A DNA stretch of 64,000 bases, from the NCBI GenBank assembly GCA_030248065.1, contig JASAMV010001957.1:45828-109827 (forward strand). The letters are read 5' to 3'. Under the pieces are notes generated by a model. The model worked only from the letters and a program-made list of their open reading frames with translations, searched no databases and was not told where the DNA came from. This document shows, piece by piece, positions 11,016-23,000 of this stretch. The position numbers were made by a program, and so were the translations under genes. Each line of letters begins with the position of its first letter. The stretch's first letter is position 1. This DNA comes from Rhynchonema sp. JSB1_4 (lineage: Eukaryota; Nematoda; Chromadorea; Monhysterida; Xyalidae).

Positions 11016-14000
11016 CTGATTTGTGGGAGTGGATATGGTGGATTAGTATCGATGAAAGATACTTATTTTTCTCACTCACGTGGGCCGACGGCCGGCAAAT
11101 ACTGCTGTTCCCAACGATTTTTCTTATCACAACAAAAAGTATACAGAGAATGTTTCACCGCAATGAAAATATAGGCATGTTAAAGTTCCAAATTCGCTGC
11201 CGCACAGTAAAATACGCCCCACAGTTGATGTCAAGTTCTAAACCCGAACGCTAACCATGCGCGGTTCTGAAACATTGCGCACAACTGCCTGGCTGGCTGG
11301 CAAGCTGCGTGTGTGTTGGCTGCTCGAATGCTTCAGAAGTTGATTTTCAGGTTTAGAACCTGACATTACAACTATGGGGCGTATTTTACTGTGCGGCATC
11401 GAATTTGAAGATTTACGAAAACAACGGTCATCGTGCATGGAAATCAGCCCTCCAACCGCTCAATAACGGTGCACTCGTGGAAAAAACACTCACTGATGCA
11501 TTTAGGCTGCGTGTCAAACTGGTTGCTTCCGACGCAGATCATTTTACCCTTGTTTCGGTCCGGTACATACCCGTGATCGCAGTCAATCTGCAACGTGCTG
11601 TAAACTTGGAATTTACAAATTAACACAAACGAAACAAAATTTCAAACTAGCGCCCAAACCGTGACGTGTTGACCGACACGCAGCGTGCTGTCAACGCAAA
11701 CGGGCAATCGGCCATTGTTGACGTACACTTTGCTCATGTCGCAGGCTGTCAGCGTGAGTGGATGTTTTGATCATCAAATCTCACTCCAATCAAAAAACTG
11801 CTTCGAAATTCATCCATTCGCCACTTTTAAATTTGAAGGCAAGCGCCATGCTCACGACTTGCGGCGGTGGGACAGCGATTGGCAAAGGCAAATTTGAACT
11901 TGAATGCATTTTACGATAGAGTTAGAGCACTGATTTCGATCCATTCAGAACAACTTCTACACGCTGGCCGAAACTAGTGCTGCTGCAACTCAATCGCAAA
12001 CGACAAAAGATCAAAGTTTACCATTGTCGATTAAAGTCGTCGGTCGGTGCTTGCTTTCACTTTTTGATGATCTTGCCCAGTCATCATCACTTACCGGGCA
12101 CACACTTGATGCTGTTCAGGTCACGATCGTAGGTGTTCGGCGCCACACAAATCAGCACCATGTCTCCCCCACCATTTACTGGTGCGTAACCTTCCTTGCA
12201 TCGAACGGTCACGGTCGCGTGCTGAGGCAGCGGACGCACTTGCGTTGACGGTGTCATTGTGGCGTGTGGTAGATTGATAATCTCACAGCCTGCGCATGGA
12301 TACGAACATTGTATTGACGTTTTGTTGACGTCGTTTTCTCCAGTTGTCTATATTTTGAGATATTGTGCAATACAAATTATTTATTTAGGGTACCATTTCA
12401 TACACACACGAAGGAAACGGAATGGCACGAATAAATTTAAATGTTTCAATGGCGAAGCGCTTGTTTCTCCCATACTCTCCATCGGATAAGTAGTCCGCTT
12501 TATCATGCAAACGCACATGATCCTAACTTCCATGCTTACATTGCTCAATAAAACTTCGCTTGGTCTCAAAATTTGAAAACCAATCTGTGAATAATCCAGA
12601 AACACGCGAGCACCTGGTTCACATCGAGGTGGGTCATCGCTGAACCGATTCGGCCCGACGCAATGTATGTATGCATTGCCGACCAGTATGTACCCGGGAT
12701 CACATACCACCTACGAAGAGCACGAGCATGTTAAATTGTAGGGTCATTGTATGCAAAATGATATGGTCAAGTCAGCAGTATATTGATGATTATGGTCATG
12801 AAGACAGAAATGGTGTAAGTATAAACCGATATGAGACTTGGTAATCGGATCGGATCGAACAGTCTTTGTCGCGTGGCTTATTTGATTTAGGATACTGAGA
12901 AGTTTACGACAGCAAGAATTTACCACCAGCGTAACAGATGGTTCCCGACATAAAGCTAACAAGTTTTAACATGGACGAAACTTGTGGCGCCGATGCTCTT
13001 TTTCACTTGAGCAAAGTAGTCTTGCTCAAACGTGCTTTGCTCAATTGCCATTTTGACAAGCGTAAAAGTTGTTCATTTGGTGCAAAGGAACAAGTTTTAT
13101 GCTGGTCGAAATTAATGCTCCAACTCTGTTACAAAATATGATTCATACAAAAATTTATCATCAATGTCTTTCAAGCCCAAAATGAACAAGGTATAGCACC
13201 GGCGTTGTTCTCGCGTGACCACGGTAAGTCACATCCGTTCCAAGTTTGATATCCCTCTATCGGCGAACTTACATAGGTTTAATCGGGAATTTGCATTTAA
13301 AACTGCAATAAAACATTTCTAGGCCCCGGAAATACTTCCGGAAAACGCAAGAATTTACATCGAAAATAGTGTGTTTTCCGGACATAATTCCGATTTCCGG
13401 ATTCAACCTCAGCTCGCCCTATACGATATACAATCTAACCATATAATGGTCGCCGCTGTTCGCCCTCAACTGGCTCGCCGATGCATTCACTCTTCCGTGC
13501 GCAATTGTTGGCAGTTCGATGCAAACTACACAAAATATTCTTGCTTTCATTTGTGTCTTTCCGTGTTAAAATTCAGAAACGATTCCCAAAATTTCGCCAA
13601 CTGACCTCCGCGACAGCTGGGTGCTACGCTGCCGCCATCAACCGGTTTCAGTAGGTTTAGACCAGCACATTGCAGTCCACTTGGTCCTTCAAGTGCATAT
13701 CCTTTCACGCATTGGATTCGGCACATCTGAATGTTAAACAAAGTTTAATTTCGATAGCTTAAAAAAATTGGCGTGAAATTCACAATTACACACGCACTTG
13801 AAATTGTTTTTAACAACACTTAATTTGAAGAAGCGAACCTGTCCAACGTGAATCTTTGTCGGTGAAGCAATGCCGTTCGAAACGGCGCAGTGGCAATCTG
13901 AATGAATTTGGGTGTGACCAGCATATTTTTTAATCTTGGACTGAAAAAAACGATGAAAAAAATCGCTGACACTGTTTCAACTTACATCCGACGCACTGTG

Positions 14001-17000
14001 GCGGGTTTTTGTCGTAGTCCGGGCCCTTGCACACCAACACGTTGCCGCCGTTAATCAGCTCGAAGCCATCATTACAGACGATTTTCACTTGCTTAAGTAT
14101 GTATCCAGCTTTTGGGTTTATGATTTACAACTGCCGCTTAAAATAGATCTTTTTTGCTTTCGCTATTTTTACCTGACCCTTCTTGACAGCATTATTGACG
14201 AGGGCCCCCGAGGGTACAGCGTGGCCATTTGGTATCGATGGAATTGGGCAAGCTGCAAATTCGTGATCCCTTCACTTTTAATTTGTTTAAAATATTGTCA
14301 TCATTATCAAGAATATCTTTTAACATATTTTTACTTTTCTGGCATCCCGGCGGATTCTTGTTGTATTTGTCCAGATCGATGCAGACAACGGTTGAATAAT
14401 CGGCGGATAGTGCCGTGCCTTTCAGGCACTTGACCGTCACTGTGGCGCCCACCGGAATTCTGTTGCCGGGCAAGACCTTCGAGGCGACCGCCTCCCCGTT
14501 TGATACCCGGAACAGTTCGCACGCTGGATGAAGAAACAACAACGTCGTTATAAGATAGGACCGAATTTGTCTTGGTCTGACTTGGTTTTGAGTGAAGAGT
14601 ATTGACAGACAGCTTTTCGCTCTTGAACGAAGAAAATCATAAGGATTTCGCTAGAAAACCCAATCCTACGTGACCGAGTTGAGACCTATTTTATACGATT
14701 CGAACGTCAACTTCAATAGTCAGATGGTGCTTCTTTCAAACATCGGGTTTGGATCAACTGCTGTGCGCGCCGAATGAAAACGAACTTGGTTGGCATACTA
14801 GATTCCCAATTGGCGAGCCCGATTCGCACGACCATTTTCCGTCGTTGCAGACGTATTTGCCGCCCGTGGTGGTGCCTTCCATGTGATATTTCTGAAACGA
14901 ATGAGCTGTTTACTTGGCTTTTTACTTACAGATACGCTCTATGTTTCACAAATACTGCTTGGTTTCTTCGTGCGTTTTGGCTTTCGACTCCAAGAACTTT
15001 TGGGATTAGAACATTTCTGTTTTCTTCTTGAGTTTTGCGAGACTACCATTAATTTTCAACGCCAACTCTGAAGAATATTCAAATTTCAAAAAGTAGTGAA
15101 CCCATGCGCTATGAACCAAGAATCTTCTCATAATCGTGTCCTGAACGTGAAAACGACTTTTTAAGATCAACAGCTGCCAGTTGCTATTGGTCGCACAATG
15201 ACCATATAAGAATTCATCAAAATCAATCCTGATTTTCACGTTCAGATGACCAATATGCCCCCCAAAAAATGGAAAACGCTAATGTTAGGAAGAAAACGTG
15301 GTTAAAAAAATGTGATTCTCAGGCAAATAAACGGACCCTTTTCAGCTGTAAAATCCCATATCCAGCCAGATCATGGACCAACTTTGGCCGTAGCCATCGT
15401 TGAAAGTCAAACTCCGTATATCGACGTATCTCGACAAAGTAAAATTTGGTCGAAAATTTTTTGAAAAAAATGGGACAAAAATTGTTTTTCCTTGATAATC
15501 AGGGTACTTTTCCTGAAGAATCAGGGAAAATTAAGGAAATTCAGGATTTAAAAAAACGAAAAACGACCCAGGCGTTTTTTTTAAAAAAACGTCGTTTTTT
15601 TAAGAAAAAACGCCGTCGTTTTTTTTTGCCCAACCCTGGCTGTACATGGCAAGACTCACCGGATCACAAACGACTGTCGCTGTGTTCATGTCGTCGCTGT
15701 GTGTGCCCTTATTCTGGTATTGCACCTTGCCGTTTTGTACCACAAGATCGTTCACGCACACTGAAATGTAGTCAAGTTTGTGTGAAAATTCGGAACGCAC
15801 CTGAGAAGGCGCGCGTGCGCTGCGTGTTTACACTGTTTGTATGGTGTTCCTAATTTCGTCGTTGCCTCATGTATTTTTACAGACGCAGGGGATCTCCCAT
15901 TCGAAGTCGAGCCAGGCAGCTGACAGACACAGCTTGTTTGACTGAAACCAGTGGTTTTAAAAAAGTTTTTTTTTAAAAATTCGTTCCAAAAGTTAAAAAA
16001 TTGTTTTTAATCATTTCAAAATTTGAAAATTTCTCTATTTTTTTGCCTTAAAAGTGCTATTTTTTGCATAAAAATTGCTACTGTTGCCGTCACCTGACTC
16101 TAACCATGGGTGTATTGGGTGCCATAATCGTTGTTTTGTGGCATCTGGACATAGTGAACACACTGACAGGGCCTCTCATATGACGACACAGGTATGGTAC
16201 ATGTGACTGGGTTGGCATTTATTTATCCAAGCCCCAGACCCGAAAGGAGTGATTCGATGTAATATTCACTCTAATTTCACACTATGTGCAGCTTATTTGT
16301 ATTGGTCGTTTACCGAGACGCCATAATTTCACCAAAAAATTCCCATTCCGAATATCAGAAAGCCATACCATCACAGGTAAACAACGGCTAACATGTGTTT
16401 ACCACAGTGCAGTTTTCGTCTCTAGATCTGTATGTAGTAGGAACATAGCCAAGCCCATGTTTGTAAACTCTCTCGCCGTGTTCATACAGAAAAAAGAGAA
16501 ACACTTCGAAATCGTAACCGACAATTCTTGCACTCTCCGAGAGTGCCCTGCCATCGGCCATCGACGCAGACGATTGCATCGGCGCCTTCCACTTTGTACC
16601 CGGTAGGACACACCAGGGTCGCCCTTCCGTTCACGTCCACAAACGTGCCATGTCGCCCTTCATAGTTGATCGAGCCCTGTCCATCCGCTCGCAAATCGGC
16701 TGGGCAAGCTGTATCGCAAAAAATGGTGATCAAAAAACGGCGTGTCAGAAAAGAAAAAAAACTATTCCGCTACTTTTCCAGGCCCGGAAGTTCGAGCCCG
16801 GCCAATTCAGGCCCAGCATATTTGACCCATTTATAGGCTTAGGCTCTAGCCGGGCCTGAATCGGCCGGGCCCAGATCATCGTTCAAGCACAAATGTATGG
16901 GTCCACTTCGACGGTACTCGCGCTGGGTGTCGTGTTGGGGCACAAGCTCCTTTCATGTATGAAAGACACTTGAGACTTCTGCATTTTGTTCAAACAAGCT

Positions 17001-20000
17001 GCCAACAGCTTTTACTGGTCAAATATACTGTATCTCTTTTCACAACAAACTTCGGAACCGGAAAGTCGCACTTTGACCATACTGTACATCGTGATGGCTC
17101 CCACCCAGGACGTGGATAAAAAAATGAGAATGACAAAGATTGTGAACTTTGTGGATGTCACGAACCCGACACACAAACCCCGTCCTGTCGATCCTTCCAT
17201 TTCCAGCCTTGGACTGTGCATTCCATACATTGCGAACCCTGAACTTGACAAATTTGCTCAAAGTGGTATTGTGAATTTAACGAATTTCACACTTGTAGAG
17301 CACGAGACTGTACTTGACCATCTCACGCCGGCCGGCAGTTAGGATTGGGGTTGTTAGGCCTATTTAGCGTTTGGGTTCGACAGGCCTGCACTTGGGTCAA
17401 CCATAGGCCTAAGTCTAAGCCCATGCCTGGGAACAAAGTCCAACTCTAACTACCACCCGGCGCGAGATAGTCGAGTGACAAAAAAATCTCAGATCTACTA
17501 AGCATAAATTGCTGACCTTTTGCAGATAACCGACGTTACACGTGAGACACGCAACCGCGTTCAGCTGTGCATTGCCAGACGGGTAGTTGATGTTCCCATT
17601 GGGCACATTGATGTTCGGTTTGCATACTGAACAAAAACTCATCGAATTGCAACAGCGTCAAAAAACTGTTCTTGATTCCCCGAAAAATGCCACATAATTC
17701 GCTCAAATAATCATTGGTGTAACGACGTACTGGCCAAGCATTGCGGAAACGATGAGCCGCCGCCTCCTTCGCATTTCCATTGTTTGTTCGGTCCACAAAC
17801 GCATTTATTGCCACCCTGAAGTGTCATGGAGTTTCGAGCCGTATAGCTTACAGTTTTACAGCTTACGTAACCCACCTTTTATAGCACAAACTTTCTACAA
17901 AACAAACCTGCAATTGGAAGCCAGGCCCACACGAAACGCTCGCAACGGTGTTCGGCCTGTAACCGCCGTTTCCTTCCTGTTCCGTGTACGCAACGTTGCC
18001 GTTCGGAATCGGCAGCGGAGGGCAAACTGCATTATTATTCTTCTTTTACTGTTTAGTGTTTTTTTTTTGTTTTCATTCTCATTTTTGCGTGGTGGGTACT
18101 TAAATTTTCATTGCTCTCTTTTTCAGGTTCTCCTAACTTTCCGCGTTGCAAAAGTAAGCACGATAGATTGTTTTTCAAATTGGATCCAAATTGTCCAACC
18201 CCTTGCCTATCCGTGATGAATAAAGCACTCGCATACCTGGCACGCATCTCAGTGCCTTGTCCCAGACGCCACCGGCAGTGGAGTTCGTCGGATGTTCAAT
18301 GCAGATTGACATTCCCGGATCAGGCACGTACCCTAAAGTTATGAAAGTAAGTTTCAAATTTCGCTGCCGCACGCATTTTTACAGACGCAGCGAATCTCCC
18401 TTTCGAAGTCGAGGCACGCAACAAACTCAACACACAATGAACAAGCCACGCAGCTGACACACACACACACACGGCTTGTGCGACTGAAACACTCGAAACG
18501 CACACGAGGAAGCCGCGTGGCTCGTTGACTGTGTGTTGAGCTCGTTGCCTGCTTCGACTTCGAACGGGAGTTTTCCTATGCACCTGTAAAAGTGCAGGCA
18601 TCGAAATCAGCAATTTACTATACCGTCGTGAAAATTAAAGAACAACCGTTGTTGTATACTTTAATGTTTTCAAAAGATCACCTTTGTTGCACGCCACCAC
18701 CGCCTTGGACTGAAGCGGGAAGTCTTTCGTCATCTGTTCTCCTTTCGGCCCGGTTATGGTCACGTGACCGTTCGGAATCGTAAACGGATCACAGGACGCT
18801 GTAATTTTCCGTGATTTTCCGACGAATCAATGACTTTGCTGCAAGCATCGTGGGATGACCTCATCCTATACCTTCGCACTCTGTGTCGTTGTTTCCCTTT
18901 ATCCCTGTGCCGGGTTTGCCACGCCATCCGGGCAGACACGCGCAGCTGTACCACGGGTCCAGGTTCGTACATTCGGCGTTGATCTTGGCACACGGGTTAT
19001 TTGATTTGCCACACTCATTCAGATCTGAATTGCCGCCGCGTAAGTCATATTCGGTATTGTTGTCAATCGTCCGTTATTTTTTTTGACGAATTTTGTTCAC
19101 ACGTAACCTTGGCAGCGGTTTGGCGTCTGGTGTGCTTTTGCGTTTCTGTATTGTGTGTTTGTGAGTTGCGTCGTTTTTCCGGTTTCTTGACAATAAATAT
19201 TTTGGTGTTTTTTTCTGATTACTTCATCGTTGTTTGGAGAGTATCTCTGAGGAAGTGCACCGGTTGGGCACGAAACGTCAGATAAATTGTGTATAACATT
19301 TGAACTGCGGTACTTCGTCCGACAACGAAAACAAACAAACATAACCTTGACACCGTCGTTCGAGTGCGTGTCCGTAGTGGCCCGGCTTGCAGATGCATTT
19401 GTACATTTGACCTTCGCCTTCCGGGTCGAGGAGCTCCGAGCATGATGACTCTCTTGCGCATGTGATACGACACTCTTTGCAGTAAGTGTGCACAGCTAAA
19501 AAGATCGACATTAAAATGCAATAACCCAACGGTCGAAAGCAGTTCGTGCTTAAAATCTGAGTATAGTCCGTCCATCAGCTCATGGCACTTTTGTTTCGGA
19601 GGTTCAGGTTTCGTTGTGAGTTCCTCCGCAAGGCGATATCAGAGAAAAAGACGCACAAAAATAAAATAGAAACCGATTTCTCTTTCTTTTCTTTGGAACT
19701 GGAACCGGAACAGCACTGGATCCTGTCAAGTTTTTCAGCTGACAAAAGTGCCATGAGCCGATGGATGGACAATATATTTGTCGAACGTGTGCAGTGCCAA
19801 TCGCCGTCGGCTTTGCCGTCTCTCTTGTATCCATCGATGCAATGGCAGCCTTCTTTTCCCGTCTGCTCGTCGACGTAGCATTGCGTCCGCCTGTGCTCCG
19901 ACGCACATGCTCGACTTTTCTGCACTTGTACCTCATAGGGACCGCAATCCTTGACTGAAAAAGAGCACGCAGCACGTGAAAGCTGCTGGAAATGATCTGT

Positions 20001-23000
20001 CGCTGAGAAGCCATATGAAATTTTTATGGGGCCGTATCAACTTTGACGGCAGGTCATTGGCCTGAACTTGGCATTGACACCTGGCTTGGGCACAGGCAAA
20101 TTTTGACTGAGCTGTATTTTTGATGGAGTTGGCGAACTAATTTCGACTCACTTAGACTGTCGACTGCACTAAGGACGGGCTTAGTTTGAATCCGGAAATC
20201 GGAATCCGGAAATACTTCCGGAAAACACATTTTTTTCATGTAAATTCTTGCGTTTTCCGGAAATATTTTTAGAGCCCAGAAATGTTTTGAATTTTTGCAT
20301 GCAAATTATTTACGGGTTCCGGATTTCGGATTTAACCTAGGGTAAGTTCGCCTTAAACAAACAACTTTCACGCTGTTCGAAATGAGTGCGCCAATACTAT
20401 CACAAAATACAGCTGAACCAAAATTTGCCTGTGGCCAAGCCGAGGGGGGATCCATGCCAGCCAGATCCGCACCAATCGACTTGTCTGCAGAGTTGATGCG
20501 ACCCATAGTGGTAATGGACACTCACAACACGTGAATCCGTCTCCGTGATATCCCTCGTTGCATCGGCAGTAGTACCCTATTTGCTTCCATTCATCGGCAA
20601 GACGGAAGCCGTGCGGAGAGCATGGTTTAAAAAGATGGTTCTGTCCCATGCAATGATTGATTGCAAACGTTTTGATGACGTTGCCGGCGAGACTCTTCTT
20701 GGTTCCCGCTGAAACGAAATCATGGGCAATTCAATTGGCTCTTTGTGTGAAATGATGCTAGCAGAAGAAAAATCTCCACTAATAATTCGTATTGTCAAAT
20801 GTGCTGCTTAGCACTGCCGTGCCAGCTCCGATGAGTTCGAGACGGACTCCGACATAACAACGGATGGTAGATGCTTCTTTTCTTTACCTGGACTCTAAGC
20901 CGCTGTGAAGAAGCACTCCTCCGGTCACTTTTGCCGAACTAAATAGTGGCAACCTCAACCAAAAGAATCATTACTTCTGGTTTATTTCAGTATGTTGCCG
21001 ATTGACAAACTTTCTGGATGGACAGAGTCATAAAACAACACCACTCAACAACATTATTGCTTAAAAGGCTGTGCTAATCTTGTTCAACGATTGTACAGTA
21101 GGTATACTGATGTTGGGCACATTACCTGTGTGTATCACGAAGTAAAGGAAGCTGTACTAAAGGCAACCTACGCCAACGCGAGCTCGATTTCGGAGGTATT
21201 GTGTGCTTACAAAAGGAATAGGAAGAGAAAATCCTCATGCCCCACACAGGGTTGGGCAAAAAAAACGAAGGCGTTTTTTCTTTAAAAACGTTTTTCTTAA
21301 AAAACGCCTGGGTCGTTTTTCGTTTTTTTTAAATCCTGAATTTCCTTGATTTTCCCTGATTTTTCAGGGAAAGTACCCTGATTATCAAGGAAAATCAATT
21401 TTTTGTCCCATTTTTTTCAAAAAATTTTCGACCAATTTTTACTTTGTCGAGATACGTCGATATGCGCGGTTTGACTTTCAATGATGACCCCGGCCAAAGT
21501 TGGTCCCATGATGCGGGTCTTAACACCTCGCTAGAAAAGGGTTGAAACCCGTTTTTTTGCCTCAGAACACATAGAATTACTTCATTTAACCACGTTTTCT
21601 TCCCAACATGAGCGTTTTCCAATTTTTTGTGGCATATTTTGGTCATCTGGGCGTTTAAAAAAACGTTTTAAAAAAACGATTTTTTGGAAAAAAACGTTTT
21701 TTTGCCCAACCCTGGCCCCACACTGTATTCCACAACGTGTAACATTCCCAAATCAGCAGCCACGTGTGAGTGTTTCACTATCTGCCGCCTCCGAAATCGG
21801 GCTCGTGTTGGCGTAGTGTTAATGTGGAGTTATACTTGTCCGTTTTAGGCTTGCAGACAATGGAGGACAAATTTTTGTTTGAATCATATTTCGTCATAGA
21901 GTTGGGGCGCTAATTTCGACCAGCGTGCAAGTTGTTCCCCTGCACCAAATGAACAACTTTTCCGCCAGACGAAATAGTGCTCTAACTCTATCACATATGA
22001 TTATCGCAAAAAAATTGTCCTCATTGTCTACAAGCCTTAAAATGAATAAAAATAGGCAAACAACACCAGCATTTGCTCGATTTCGCAGCTGGCAGAATAG
22101 TGAAACATTCTGACGTGACTGCTGATTTGGGAAATGTTGCACGTTGAAGAATATAAAGTGGGGCATGATGATTTTTCTCTTTCTATTCGTTTTGAATACA
22201 CACCACATTCGAAATCGTGCTCGTGTTGGTGTAGTTTGCCTTAATGGGTGATATTTTCGAAACGGTAGGTCAGTTGGGTGTAAAGGTCGGTGGAAAGCTC
22301 GGTCGACAGCTCAGTGTGATAGACCTCGGTGTAAACTTGAAACATTCCACGTTAATAACAGGCAATGTTTCACATTTACACCGAGCTACGCCGACCGATC
22401 TTTCGACCGAACTTTACACCGACCTTTACGCCCAACTGACCTTTACATCGTTTCGAAAATTCCACCCTATAACTCCACCTTTACCATATACGTACGTTTT
22501 GGCTGCACTTGTCGTTCTTTCAGGAGCGCGTCTTGCGTGTCCTTGAAGCACTCCAAGCCGTTGCCGACGTAGCCCTCCTTGCAGCGACATTTGTAATTGC
22601 CGTTTGGCTTCGGTCTGCAGTCGGCGTTGACGTCACACTTGTGTTCGCACGCAGCACATACGTCGGTTGTTGCTGAAAAAATTTCCAATTTTGAAACAGT
22701 TTGATAAGATGGCACTTGTCCGAAGTTTTTGGTGGTTTTTACACTTTTTTAATCTTTATTTACTCGTAAACAACGTCACGAAGTGACCAAATTAGTGGTT
22801 GTCTGCGTAATTGTTTGTTGCGATTGGAATCGTAATTTCAGTCCAGCTGACGTCTAAAATAACCTAGCAAAAAAACAACTTTTGTGTTCTGCACTTTTTG
22901 CCTTCATTTGGCTAGTAAACGATAACCGTTTCATTAAGGCTGCTTTTCGCTAAAGGTTGAAATATGTAACCTAAAATTTTCGACTGCAACCAGTTAAAGT

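Noticed and set aside
16930..16990. Possible CCP half-exon in gene 1 (GAC...KW pattern)
   Set aside because: A better-fitting exon with correct cysteines, phase and length was found at 17166-17238.
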